From positions 62,001 to 126,000 of the forward strand of contig CAWGKC010000017.1 in the NCBI GenBank assembly GCA_963823105.1: a DNA stretch of 64,000 bases, read 5' to 3'. Shown piece by piece: positions 1 through 9,173 of this stretch. This DNA comes from JAJYKC01 sp963823105 (GTDB lineage: Bacteria > Acidobacteriota > Terriglobia > Bryobacterales > Bryobacteraceae). The first letter of the stretch is position 1. The number at the start of each line of letters is the position of its first letter. Made by a program: the position numbers and the translations under genes. Under the pieces are notes generated by a model. That model was not told where the DNA came from and searched no databases. It saw only the letters and a program-made list of their open reading frames with translations.

Positions 1-157
1 AAAGTCCCTCTTTTGATCGTCCGCGACTGAGGCCAACCAGCCCAACCCTGTGTCCAACCGCCACGTTCTTCCGCCCAACGCCCTTTCGAAGTCCAATCTC
101 TTGAATAAGATGCACCCTGGACTCCGGCTTGCTCATCGAAAGGAGCGCGGTGTAACC

Positions 158-2110
158 ATGCTTTTTCGCACGCTGAGACAAACATCGACCCTCCTTGCCG
201 TTTCCTTCCTGGCCTGCGGAGCCGCCTCGGCGCACTATTTCTACGAGCAGTTCGGAACATCCGGCCCTCCCTACACCCCCATCGTTCAAAAATTCGACCT
301 CACCACTCTGCCAAACGGCGCGGTGCCATTTTACATCGCCGCCCCGGGTCCGTCGGCCTTCGCCGCGGGCGACAGTTTCCCCGCCCTAGTCAGCGAGATC
401 CGCGCCGCCGCCGACGTTTGGAACCACGTCTCCAGCTCGGGGCTGAAGCTTTCCTACTCCGGCCTAATGCTCTCCTCCCAAACGGCTTCCGCGTCCTCTT
501 CCAGCCCGTATATCGTCGTTGAGTTTTCCACCTCCATCCCGCAGGGCCTCCTCGCTAAATCCGGCCCCTCGGCCCTCGGCGGCCTCACCACCGCCGCCGA
601 CGGCACGCAGTTTTACCCCATCCGGATTTCTACCCTTCGCTTACCGGCCGATTTGAGTAACGTCCCCGGCTACGGCCCCTTGGCCAGCTACAGCGAACTG
701 ATGTTTACGACGCTGGTTCACGAATTCGGCCACACCATCGGCCTGCAGCACACCCTCACCTCCAGCGTCATGTCCACCGCTGTCACCTCCGGCGCCACGC
801 GCGCCAAACCGTTGGCCGCCGACGATATCGCCGGTGTGTCCTGGCTGTATCCGGCGGGCAGTTTTCTTTCAGTCACGGGAACGGTGAGCGGAAGCGTTCT
901 ATTTCAAGACGGTTCCCCCGCGAACCTCGCCGCCGTGACGCTTATCGCACCGGGCCTTGAGCCGGTGAGCGCGTTCACCAATCCCGATGGCACTTACACG
1001 ATCCACGGCGTCCCCACTGGCCAATATCTGCTGTTCGCGCAGTCGTTGCCTCCGGCATTCGAGGGCGAAACGGGCAACGATGGCCTGATCTATCCGGTCG
1101 GCCCCGATGGACTGACGCCGCTCGTACCCGGTGCGTACTTCGCCACCCAGTTTTACCCCGGCACGCGGTTCGCCTCGCAGGCTTCGCCGGTAGCCGTTTT
1201 GGGCGGAACGGTGACCAATGGAATCGTCCTTCACGTCATCGCCGAGTCGCTTCCCCCGGTCTACGGCGTGCGCACGTATGGCTACGTTCCCAACGGCGTC
1301 GCCGTTCCCGCGCCCCCGTTCGTCTCCGGCGCCACCGGCCCGGACACCATCGAAGCGAGCGGCGTGGGTTTGCTCTTAAACAACCAGGTCTCTCCGGGAC
1401 TGACCATCGGCATAATGGGCAACGACGCGGCGATCGTGTCGAATTCCGTCCGGCCGTATCAACCTCCCTACCCCTACCTCGCCGTCGATCTGAACGTCCC
1501 AGGGGACGCGCCGTCCGGACCCGAGCACATGTTATTTGAAACCCCGTCGGACACCTACGTGCTCCCCGTGGCGTTTCACATCGTGGCCGCCGCGCCGCCG
1601 GTGGTTACCGCCGTCGCCTCCTACACCAATCGCGTCGCCGCCGTGCGCGGAACGAATTTCAACTCCGGCACGCGCATCTTCTTCGATGGCGTTGAAGCCG
1701 TGCGCCGCGCCTTCACCAGGGACGGCAGCCTCATCGTCAGCGCTCCTCCCGCGCCGGGCGGCTACCGCGCCAACGTCGTCGCGCTGAACCCCGACGGCCA
1801 AAGCTCTTTGTTCATTCAAGCCTCGCCCTTGATCTACGTCTATGACAACGCCAACCCGCCCTCGCTCACCGTCAGTCCCTCCGCTCTCGCTCCCGGCGGC
1901 TCGACCGTGGTCGACGTCTTCGGCGTCAATACCGGCTTCGAGGACGGCTTCACTTTCGCCGGGTTCGGCTCGCCCGCAACCGTGGTCACTGGCGTCGCCG
2001 TGCTCAGCCCCACGCATTTGCGAATCACCGTAACCAATACCGGCGGCGGCGCTATCGATACCGCGCAAGCCATCAACATCGTCAACGGCCTGGAATTGTT
2101 GCAGCCCTAA
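158..2110 (+). CDS. Secreted matrixin-like zinc metalloprotease with carboxypeptidase-regulatory-like domain
   Basis: Probable exported zinc endopeptidase of 650 residues. I chose the ATG at 158 over an upstream in-frame start at 50 because it follows an AAGGAG ribosome site at 140-146 and opens a clear signal peptide ending near ASAHYF. The metzincin signature HEFGHTIGLQH (HExxHxxGxxH) starts at residue 188 and is followed by a Met-turn candidate (SVMST), so the active site looks complete. Around residues 235-300 there is a beta-sandwich segment resembling carboxypeptidase regulatory-like repeats (DGTYTIHGVPTGQYLL). The last 200 residues resemble IPT/TIG or other Ig-like folds common in secreted acidobacterial proteins. 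The family assignment is secure at the motif level; substrate unknown. Confidence 0.8.
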   Translation: MLFRTLRQTSTLLAVSFLACGAASAHYFYEQFGTSGPPYTPIVQKFDLTTLPNGAVPFYIAAPGPSAFAAGDSFPALVSEIRAAADVWNHVSSSGLKLSYSGLMLSSQTASASSSSPYIVVEFSTSIPQGLLAKSGPSALGGLTTAADGTQFYPIRISTLRLPADLSNVPGYGPLASYSELMFTTLVHEFGHTIGLQHTLTSSVMSTAVTSGATRAKPLAADDIAGVSWLYPAGSFLSVTGTVSGSVLFQDGSPANLAAVTLIAPGLEPVSAFTNPDGTYTIHGVPTGQYLLFAQSLPPAFEGETGNDGLIYPVGPDGLTPLVPGAYFATQFYPGTRFASQASPVAVLGGTVTNGIVLHVIAESLPPVYGVRTYGYVPNGVAVPAPPFVSGATGPDTIEASGVGLLLNNQVSPGLTIGIMGNDAAIVSNSVRPYQPPYPYLAVDLNVPGDAPSGPEHMLFETPSDTYVLPVAFHIVAAAPPVVTAVASYTNRVAAVRGTNFNSGTRIFFDGVEAVRRAFTRDGSLIVSAPPAPGGYRANVVALNPDGQSSLFIQASPLIYVYDNANPPSLTVSPSALAPGGSTVVDVFGVNTGFEDGFTFAGFGSPATVVTGVAVLSPTHLRITVTNTGGGAIDTAQAINIVNGLELLQP

Positions 2111-2156
2111 CTAGCAGGAGCTCGCCGCCGCCTCCGCCAAGCGTTACGATTTAGGC

Positions 2157-3434
2157 ATGGACTTTCCTCGCCTCTATCCCGTGCGGCAAAACTTCCCCGA
2201 CCGGCGCATCGCCGACATCCCGGCCGAGGTCACCCGGCAACTGGACGCTTCCGGATTCGCTGAAACGTTGAAACCCGGAGCGCGCATCGCACTTGGCGTA
2301 GGCAGCCGCGGCATCACCAACATTTCCACCATTACCGGCGCCGTGGCCGCGTTCTGGAAATCGCGCGGCTTCTCGCCCTTCATCTTCCCCGCCATGGGAA
2401 GCCACGGCGCAGCCACCGCCGAAGGGCAAGCCGACGTGCTCGCGCACTACGGCATTCACGAAGCCACGATGGGTTGTCCGGTGATTAGCTCCCTCGACGT
2501 CGTCCCGGTTGGGAAATCGAGCGACGGCATTGAGGTGTTTTGCGACCGCAACGCCTTCGAAGCCGACGCCATCCTGCCCATTTGCCGCATCAAGTGGCAC
2601 ACCGATTTCGCCGGCGGCATCGAGAGCGGAATCTTTAAGATGATGGCCATCGGCCTCGGCAAATTCGCCGGCGCCCAGCGCTATCACACCTTCGCGTATC
2701 GCACGGGCCTGGAGCGCGTCATCCGCTCCGCCGGACGGCAAATGCTGACCACCGGCAAAGTGATCGGCGGCCTCGCCATTCTCGAAGACGCCCACCACAA
2801 CACCGGCCATCTCGAAGCCGTCCCCGCGGCCAATCTGGAAAAACGCGAGGAAGAATTGCTCGCGCTGGCCAAAAGCTGGATGGGCCGCATCCCCATGCCG
2901 CTCGACATCCTCGTCGTCGACGAACTAGGCAAAAACATCAGCGGCGCGGGGATGGATACGAAAGTCGTCAATCGCAGCGTGTATGGCGAATCCAACGGCT
3001 GGAAAGAAGCACCGCGGATAGAGCGCGTGTTCGTCCGCGGCATGAGCGATCTGAGCTACGGCAACGGCGTCGGCGTCGGATTAGCCGACGTCGTTCACGA
3101 TCGCCTGCTGCGGGCCATCGATTGGACGCCCACCATGATCAACTCCCTCACCGCCTCGACGCCCTCGGCCATCAAAACTCCGGTTCACTTCGCCACCGAC
3201 AGAGAGTGTTTGGAACGCATCGCGCCCACGGTTGGGCGCTTCAATCCCGCCGAACTCCGCATTGGCTGGATTCGCAATTCCATGGAACTGGCCGCATTGC
3301 GCTTAAGTGAAAACTTGCTCAGCGAGATTCGAGCCAACCCGCTGCTGGAGATCGTCGGCGACGCCGAACCGTTCGAGTTCGACGCCGCGGGCGATTTGGC
3401 CGGTTTGCAGACCGAAATCGCCGTCCACTCTTAG
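2157..3434 (+). CDS. LarA-like (DUF2088) protein, lactate racemase superfamily
   Basis: A 425-residue soluble protein. The N-terminal half (GVGSRGITN near residue 49, then PAMGSHGAATAEGQ near 79) resembles the DUF2088 domain that in LarA binds the nickel-pincer nucleotide cofactor. Members of this superfamily racemise or epimerise 2-hydroxy acids. No larB, larC or larE cofactor-synthesis genes are visible nearby, so cofactor supply must come from elsewhere or the protein has another role. It starts 46 bp after the protease stop and converges on the lectin gene, whose stop directly abuts its own. The substrate cannot be inferred from the sequence. Confidence 0.7.
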   Translation: MDFPRLYPVRQNFPDRRIADIPAEVTRQLDASGFAETLKPGARIALGVGSRGITNISTITGAVAAFWKSRGFSPFIFPAMGSHGAATAEGQADVLAHYGIHEATMGCPVISSLDVVPVGKSSDGIEVFCDRNAFEADAILPICRIKWHTDFAGGIESGIFKMMAIGLGKFAGAQRYHTFAYRTGLERVIRSAGRQMLTTGKVIGGLAILEDAHHNTGHLEAVPAANLEKREEELLALAKSWMGRIPMPLDILVVDELGKNISGAGMDTKVVNRSVYGESNGWKEAPRIERVFVRGMSDLSYGNGVGVGLADVVHDRLLRAIDWTPTMINSLTASTPSAIKTPVHFATDRECLERIAPTVGRFNPAELRIGWIRNSMELAALRLSENLLSEIRANPLLEIVGDAEPFEFDAAGDLAGLQTEIAVHS

Positions 3435-4628
3435 CTATTTGATCTCCAAATCAAACTCGTAGAAGCCTTCGTTGTCCTTGAAAGCGATGCCGCGACGGCC
3501 GTTCACCGAGAACCAGGTGCGGCCGTCGCGGGTCGTCATGATCAAAGCCCCGGCCGGTGCGTCCTCCACTAGAAATCCAACGCCTGCCGCCGCACCGTTT
3601 CCGTGTGGCCCGCCGCAACCTTCCGATCCCCGCGCCTTGAGGTCCCAGCAGACGATGCCCTTGGCATTCGTGACCACTACTCGCCGCCCCGGCGCGTTCG
3701 GAATGCTGGCGCCCCATTCCACGCCGGCCGGAAGGACGATGTGGTAGACGTCGCCGCGTTGTTCCACGAAAGCGCGTTCGGGAGTACACAGATTGCGATT
3801 CGGCAGACATGCCGACATCGGAAAAGTGATACTGGACGACACAACGGACATGCTTGAGGAAACATCCGTTCCCGTAAACCGCCAACTAAGGATGTCGTGG
3901 TTCTGCCAACCAAAGCCGGTCGAGGCGGTGAATCCGGCCCAGGCCTCACCTTGCGCGTCCGTTGCGATCGAAAGATCCACCGCGGTTTCCAGAACGGGAG
4001 CGATCGAGCCGTCGAGAAAAACCGAAAGAACCGGCGGTCGAAACACCACCCGCGCCGTATGCACTTTGCCGTCCTTTAAATGAATGCTCAGCTTTGGTGT
4101 GAACGCCAAGCGCTTAGCGGGCCAGCGCGTTTCACTGGGTCCGCCGTTGGCCCGTATCGCGATGTAGTTCGAGGAAGGATCTCCCTCTTCGGGGTTTCGC
4201 AAGGTATCGAAGAAGACCGCGACGGTCCACGGAATCCCGGAGTGCCGGGGATTCGTGGGGTCGGTAACGCCGAAGCCTCCAGCCGAACCACGGCCTCCCA
4301 ATGCCGCCGGTCCAGAATTTTGCAAGACGAATGCGAAGCCGTCGGTTCCATGAAATTGGAAGAACCCGTCCTGCTGGGTCAACTGGAATGTAAACGTGGT
4401 CTCAAAGCCCGATCGCACGGGTTGCTTATCGCGAAACCACACAGCTCCCGCTTGATTCCGCCGTGCCGGCGCGAGGCGCAGGACTTTCCGAGAAACCTTG
4501 GCGTCGCCCACGAAGCTGAGCCGCTCGGTGGACGCGAAGTCGTCGAAGCGGATCTCGGCCTGCGCCCGATCGGCGGCCACTAATAAGAAGATAGCGATCC
4601 AAGCGGAGCGGGATCGCATAGGTTCCAT
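3435..4628 (-). CDS. Secreted L-type (legume-like) lectin domain protein
   Basis: Predicted exported carbohydrate-binding protein of 397 residues. The ATG at 4628 (or 4619) starts a signal peptide (AIFLLVAADRAQA); a longer reading to 4769 adds a basic N-terminus unlikely to be translated. The mature N-terminal 230 residues look like a legume-type lectin sandwich: FETTFTFQL, then DGFAFVLQN, GGFGVTD, WTVAVFFDT, and SNYIAIRANG, which correspond in order to the DGxAF and metal-site strands of that fold. The last 140 residues, with several cysteines, are not recognisable. The neighbouring pilin genes point the same way and suggest a surface theme, but there is no direct link. Confidence 0.72.
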   Translation of the reverse strand: MEPMRSRSAWIAIFLLVAADRAQAEIRFDDFASTERLSFVGDAKVSRKVLRLAPARRNQAGAVWFRDKQPVRSGFETTFTFQLTQQDGFFQFHGTDGFAFVLQNSGPAALGGRGSAGGFGVTDPTNPRHSGIPWTVAVFFDTLRNPEEGDPSSNYIAIRANGGPSETRWPAKRLAFTPKLSIHLKDGKVHTARVVFRPPVLSVFLDGSIAPVLETAVDLSIATDAQGEAWAGFTASTGFGWQNHDILSWRFTGTDVSSSMSVVSSSITFPMSACLPNRNLCTPERAFVEQRGDVYHIVLPAGVEWGASIPNAPGRRVVVTNAKGIVCWDLKARGSEGCGGPHGNGAAAGVGFLVEDAPAGALIMTTRDGRTWFSVNGRRGIAFKDNEGFYEFDLEIK

Positions 4629-4881
4629 GTGGATGAATATACTGATTGGCCTGGCCGGGCGCAAATGCGCATGGAAAGAATGGAGGCCGATTCTTCCGGT
4701 GCGGTTCGTACGAGACACCGTGGTTTGATCGGCGGAGCGCGCGAAAAGCTCGCGGAGCCCCTTCGCCATATCTTTGCGCTATAAGTGTCCGAAACGACAA
4801 AATTCAGCCGGCGGCGTGAGAAGTCGAAAGTACTTTTCACCGGCGCGTGGGATCAATCGCGCGGGCTTCTATCCGAGGCGC

Positions 4882-4928
4882 AAAAAAAAGGCGGCGTGGC
4901 GACCCTCCGATTGTCTCGCCCGCCGCCT
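4882..4928 (-). terminator. Rho-independent terminator for the Flp pilin genes
   Basis: Read on the minus strand, the stem GGCGGCG (4927-4921) pairs with CGCCGCC (4896-4890) and is followed at once by eight T residues (4889-4882). It lies 18 bp beyond the stop codon of the downstream pilin gene. This is the only strong element in the 317-bp gap between the lectin start and the pilins. Confidence 0.75.
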
Positions 4929-4945
4929 GTAATAAAAATGGTTTC

Positions 4946-5137
4946 TCAACCGCCCGCCACCGTCAGTACGCTTTTGGCCTGGCTAAATATCAGGCCAATG
5001 CTCGTGGCCACCGGAGGAAAGGCCGCGCCCGCGGCGACGGCGACAAAGCCCGCCATGAGCGCATATTCGATCAGATCCTGGCCGTGGGTATCGCGCCAGA
5101 TCGTAGTCCGTAATCTCCAGTCCGTGCATTTCTTCAT
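4946..5137 (-). CDS. Flp-type IVb prepilin, second copy
   Basis: A 63-residue prepilin. The start at 5137 is preferred to 5149 because GGAGG lies six bases before it. A short basic leader (MKKCTDWRLRTTIWRDTHG) precedes the prepilin peptidase motif G|QDLIEYAL, with Glu at +5, followed by the hydrophobic helix ALMAGFVAVAAGAAF. This is the structure of tight-adherence (Flp/Fap) pilins, which are processed by TadV-type peptidases and assembled by a Tad system. No tadA/B/C, cpaB or tadV genes lie in the window, so assembly genes must be elsewhere. It is a near copy of the gene at 5225-5422. Confidence 0.88.
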   Translation of the reverse strand: MKKCTDWRLRTTIWRDTHGQDLIEYALMAGFVAVAAGAAFPPVATSIGLIFSQAKSVLTVAGG

Positions 5138-5224
5138 TCGGGCCTCCATCCAATAAAAAATGACACGGCCGCGCGTCCCGATGCCGGCGATCGCGCGGCC
5201 GCTCCGATTCCACTTCCAACGCGT

Positions 5225-5422
5225 CTACCCGCCCGCGGCGGTCAGCACGCTGGAGACCTTGCTGAAGATCGTGCTAATGCTGGTGGAAATGTTGGGCATG
5301 ATCGCGGCCGCGGCGACGGCGACAAAGCCGGCCATCAGTGCGTACTCGATCAAATCCTGTCCCTTATTATCCCGCCAGATTTTGGCGTTCCAGATCAGCT
5401 TCTGCCAGATCATCTTTTTCAT
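5225..5422 (-). CDS. Flp-type IVb prepilin, first copy
   Basis: A 65-residue prepilin with leader MKKMIWQKLIWNAKIWRDNKG, cleavage motif G|QDLIEYAL and the same hydrophobic segment ALMAGFVAVAA as its neighbour. The start at 5422 has an AAAGG site upstream; starting at 5431 would put that site directly against the start codon. It is promoter-proximal in a two-gene unit that ends at the terminator at 4882-4928. A weak promoter candidate (TTGCCG, 16 bp, TAACAT) lies upstream near 5475-5505. The pair diverges mostly after the helix. Confidence 0.88.
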   Translation of the reverse strand: MKKMIWQKLIWNAKIWRDNKGQDLIEYALMAGFVAVAAAAIMPNISTSISTIFSKVSSVLTAAGG

Positions 5423-5552
5423 GCGTTCCATCCTTTCGTCTCCTCCCCAGCCTTTTTTCCCGCTGGATCACTACAGTTATGTTATCGGCAGTGCGCCAAA
5501 CGGCAAATAGAAAGGAACCCTTAGTGGAACCGGGCAGAATCGCCTAGCCGTC

Positions 5553-7338
5553 TCATTTGCCGTCCACCGAGAACGCCAACAGCGCGTTCCCGGCCATTCC
5601 ACCCAACTGCCCGTAACCTGAACCAACGAATAGCATCCCTCCGGCCACCGTCGCTCCCGTGGCGTTCAACGATCCCCCATGCGCCGGCACGCCGTTAACG
5701 GTGTCGAAATCGCGGAGCGTGTCGAAGTCCCAGATCGTTTCACCCGTCCCGGCCTTATACGGCGCGAAGATGGCCGTCCATGGAGCCGGAGAACACCGCG
5801 CCGGGGATGGCCGTCGCCGGAGCCATTTGCGAGGGGCTGCAACCGTTCTTCCCCGCGCAGGCAGGCTTCGGCGGCGGCGTGTTCCACAGCACCTTGCCGT
5901 CGCCGATGCCCAACGCGAACATGCCGCCGCTATCGGGGCTCACCATGAAATCGGACAGCGGAACGTAAGCCGCGCCATCGGCAACGGCCAGACCCCACAT
6001 CACCCCGCCCAACGCCCCGCCCTTCCCGATCCGCGTCTTCCACAACACGTCGCCCTTGCCGCCCGGATCGATTCCGTAAACCACGCCGGATTTCTGTCCC
6101 ACCACCAATACGTCGCGGCCTCCGAAAGCCGTGAGAATCGGGGACGCTCCGATGTCGGTGTCTCCGCCCGCCGGATTCGGACAACTATCCTTGCCCGCAA
6201 GGCAGGCGGCGTTCCATGCGTCGCCCGGGTTCATCTGGCGCACCCAGCGCACCCCGCCCGTGTCCATGTCGAAAGCGATCACCGCGTCGCTGTAGCGGGT
6301 GGCCGGATCGGAGTAATTGTTGCCGGTTCCCACATAAAGCGCCCGGCGCTTCAAATCGACCGTCGGCGAGGACCATACTCCCGCGCCGGACGGACCGAAC
6401 AGCTTTGTTCCGGCCGCGTTGGTGCGCACTTCCGTTGGGGGATCGGGGATGGTGTAGGTCTTCCAAAGTTGTTTGCCCGTCGCGGCGTCGAAGGCGGCCA
6501 CGCTGCCCCGGAACGTGCAGCAGGAATACTTCGGCTGCGCCGCCAGCATCTCCTCCACCCCCGAAGCGACGGGTACGTACAATCGGCCTTCCACCAACTT
6601 CGGAGCGCCGGTCACGCGAGCGAATTTGTTGTCGTCGGCCTGGGCCTTCCAGATAAGCTGTCCGGTTTGAGCGTCGATGGCGTAGACCGCCGCCCGCGTG
6701 TCTCCAAAATAAGCGGCCACGCGTCCATCCGGGAGCTTGCCGAGTGAAATGGCCGTGCGAACCGTCGTGGGCGCTTTGAAAGTCCAATACACGCACCCGG
6801 TGGAGCCGTCGAGCGAATAGACGGCCCCGGAGGAGCTGCCGAAAAACAGCCGTCCGCCGGCGATGGTGGGCTGGCCGACGACGCTGATCGTGTCGGCGAA
6901 CCCGAACGCCCATTTCACTTTCAGCCTCGGCACATCGGCGGCCGTCAGGCCACCGGCGGCGGCCGTTTGATAGCGGCTGTTCGCCAGATCGCCCGCCCAG
7001 CCGTTCCACCCCTCGATCCGCGTCAACGGCGGATTCGCCGGACACCCGTTAGCGGCCCGCGCCGCTGGTGCAACCGCGCCTTCTCCCAGATAGTCGGCCA
7101 CGGCCACGCGTCCGGCCGGGCTCATCGCGGCGGCCTGCGCTTTCATCCCGCCGGTTTCGAGCGCGGCGAGGATCGCGGTTTTCGAAAGCTTCCGCAGCAT
7201 CTCCGGCGTCGGGGTGCGGTTCGCGCCTCCGGGATTGTGGCAAGTGGCGCAGTTCTTTTCGAAAAGCGCGGCGCCGTCCTCGACGGCGGCCGAGGCGCAC
7301 AGGGCGCCGGCGAGTGTGAGCGCAAGCGAACGGAGCAT
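5553..7338 (-). CDS. Cytochrome c/PQQ-binding quinoprotein dehydrogenase (PVA-dehydrogenase-like), frameshifted near C-terminus
   Basis: Periplasmic alcohol-oxidising quinoprotein, similar in layout to polyvinyl-alcohol dehydrogenase (cytochrome). A signal peptide (MLRSLALTLAGALCASA) precedes a cytochrome c domain with haem motif CATCH near residue 31. An eight-bladed propeller follows with repeated AFDxxTGxxxW-type blades and a vicinal cysteine pair (KYSCCTF). The start at 7338 is chosen for the signal peptide. The open frame stops at 5755 after GSMDGHLRAV. Shifting by one base at 5760 continues as YKAGTGETIWDFDT to a natural stop at 5553, restoring the last blade. A single extra G therefore breaks the gene or is a consensus error. 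Confidence 0.8.
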
Positions 7339-7461
7339 GTCCTCACAATTATATTCGGCGTCACGAGCGGCCAAGAACCCGGCCCGGAACTCGGCCCTCC
7401 GCCCGCCGGGAACAAAGCGCGCTGAAATATCGTAAACTTCGGTGTGCGAAAAGGAGAGCCT

Positions 7462-8175
7462 ATGTTCAACCGTTGTTGGGGACCGCTCTGCGCGCTCGCG
7501 GCCCTCGCCTTCCTGTCCGCCTGCGAAATCGACGACGGACCACGCGGACCTTTGCGCCACGACCCGGTGTCGATCGAGTTGGACAAGTCCGAAGTGGTTC
7601 GAACGGAGTTCAAGATCGGCGCGGGTAAGCTGGAGGTCCGCGGCGGCGCCGCGAAATTGGTCGAGGGCGAATTCACATACAACGTTCCGTCCTGGAAGCC
7701 GCGGGTGGAGTGGGTTCCTTCCTCGTTCCGGGGGCTCCTCACCATTTCACAGCCCGAAAGCCATGGGCACATCGGAAACTCCGATTACGAATGGAATCTG
7801 CGGTTAAACGACGACAAGCCGATGGACATCAAATTGGAACTCGGCGCGGGCGAAGCCGACCTCGAGCTGGGATCGCTTAATCTCCGCGGCGTGGATATCG
7901 AGATGGGCGTGGGCAAGCTGATGCTCGATCTTCGAGGCTCGCCGAAGACCGACTACAGCGTGCGCATACAGGGCGGCGTGGGCGAGGCTACCGTGTACTT
8001 CCCCAAGGATGTCGGGGTTGCGGCCGACGCCAAGGGAGGAATCGGCGGAATCCACGCTGAAGGACTGCATAAGGACGGCAGCCACTTCACCAACGACACC
8101 TGGCCGGGCGCGAAAGTCCGCATCCGGGTGGACGTGGAAGGCGGAATCGGCGCGATCAATCTGATCGGCGGTTAA
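7462..8175 (+). CDS. Toastrack-domain (LiaF/DUF4097-like) lipoprotein
   Basis: A 237-residue probable lipoprotein: ATG at 7462 after AAAGGAGA, hydrophobic segment and lipobox LSAC (Cys near residue 21). The rest is a chain of short glycine-rich beta strands (IGAGKLEVRGG, LGAGEADLELGSL, MGVGKLMLDL, GGVGEATVYFP, GGIGGIHAEG, GGIGAINLIGG). This is the repetitive pattern of the toastrack fold found in LiaF C-termini and DUF4097/DUF2154 proteins, often linked to envelope-stress sensing or surface scaffolding. Divergent from the quinoprotein gene with a 120-bp spacer. A palindrome overlaps the stop codon (8153-8167) and precedes a T run, but the spacing is too loose to call it a terminator. Confidence 0.72.
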   Translation: MFNRCWGPLCALAALAFLSACEIDDGPRGPLRHDPVSIELDKSEVVRTEFKIGAGKLEVRGGAAKLVEGEFTYNVPSWKPRVEWVPSSFRGLLTISQPESHGHIGNSDYEWNLRLNDDKPMDIKLELGAGEADLELGSLNLRGVDIEMGVGKLMLDLRGSPKTDYSVRIQGGVGEATVYFPKDVGVAADAKGGIGGIHAEGLHKDGSHFTNDTWPGAKVRIRVDVEGGIGAINLIGG

Positions 8176-8272
8176 TTTTTTTTCCCGATTGTGCAACGCT
8201 TAGAGCGGTTTTGGGTCTAACAATTCAGCACAGTCTGGAGCAGTCCATTTGAGGGAAGGCGAAGGTCTTCCC

Positions 8273-9076
8273 TCACCTTTTTGTCGCCGCTTCGGATCGT
8301 GACGTGAATTCCTCGCGCACCTCCCGCGATACGTACCAGCGGTAAAACATCAGCATCACTCCCGAGAAAAGCACCGCCGAAGCGCCGATCCAAAGAAGAA
8401 GGCCAGCGGTTTCCTGATCGCCCGCTCGTGTGAGTTCCATCTGGTTGCGCAAAAAATCGGCGATTTGCAGCGGGTCGTCCGGCCCGCTGTAAGACCGGTA
8501 AAGACCGGGACGGGTGAAGGCGAGCGCCAATCCCGCCAGAGAACACCACATGGCGGCGCCGAGCAGATACCAGATGCCCGCCGGAACGGGCTTCACCCGC
8601 CACGAGCGCGAAGGGCCTGTCAGAGGCCACCAGAAAAGCAACCCGCAAGCCAGCACGGCCGCCCACTGCGCCCAGCGTAGCGGCGCGGAAACGAGCGTCG
8701 CATCGTATAGCTTTGGCAGATACCACACTGGAACCAGAAGCATCCCCGCGATCCATCCAAGACAAGCCACAGCCGTCCGCGCCCCTTTCGACGCTCTTCC
8801 CTCCGACGGCGGAATGCCCTCAAGCATCAGGAACGGCGCGGCCAGCCAAACGGCGATTCGCACCGGCACGTCCGCGGCGAGCAGATACTGGCGGGCGAGC
8901 GCGTCGAACGGCGAGGCCAGCGTGAGCAGCAACAAAATCACGCCGGAAAAGAACCACGCCGCCCGCGAAAGACGCCGGCGATACCAACCGAGATAGGCCA
9001 GCACAAGAAGGGAACAAAAAACCGTAAGCGGAGGCGGCCATCGCCAGGACCACAGGAGCGATTGAAGGGGAGTCAA
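8273..9076 (-). CDS. CtaG-like cytochrome c oxidase assembly membrane protein
   Basis: A 267-residue integral membrane protein with about seven hydrophobic helices. It resembles the caa3-type CtaG family, which assists copper-site assembly of haem-copper oxidases (early helices with SPFDALARQYLLAADVPVRIAVWLAAP and a late LYRSYSGPDDPLQIADF loop). The family's early histidine-containing segment (usually SAHM in the first loops) appears here as QYLLAAD, lacking the histidine, so the metal role may be altered. No oxidase subunit genes are in the window. It is transcribed away from the damaged epimerase gene. Confidence 0.65.
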   Translation of the reverse strand: MTPLQSLLWSWRWPPPLTVFCSLLVLAYLGWYRRRLSRAAWFFSGVILLLLTLASPFDALARQYLLAADVPVRIAVWLAAPFLMLEGIPPSEGRASKGARTAVACLGWIAGMLLVPVWYLPKLYDATLVSAPLRWAQWAAVLACGLLFWWPLTGPSRSWRVKPVPAGIWYLLGAAMWCSLAGLALAFTRPGLYRSYSGPDDPLQIADFLRNQMELTRAGDQETAGLLLWIGASAVLFSGVMLMFYRWYVSREVREEFTSRSEAATKR

Positions 9077-9173
9077 AGTCTCTCTCTCTTCATCATGTCA
9101 AACTACGGAGGGGAACGCGCAAAGGATCCATCGCACTCGATATTGCGCGAGTTCCCGTTCATAAGGAGACTCG

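Noticed and set aside
8153..8183. Terminator after the toastrack lipoprotein
   Set aside because: CGATCA-ATC-TGATCG overlaps the coding end and is separated from the T run by eight bases, so the geometry is poor.
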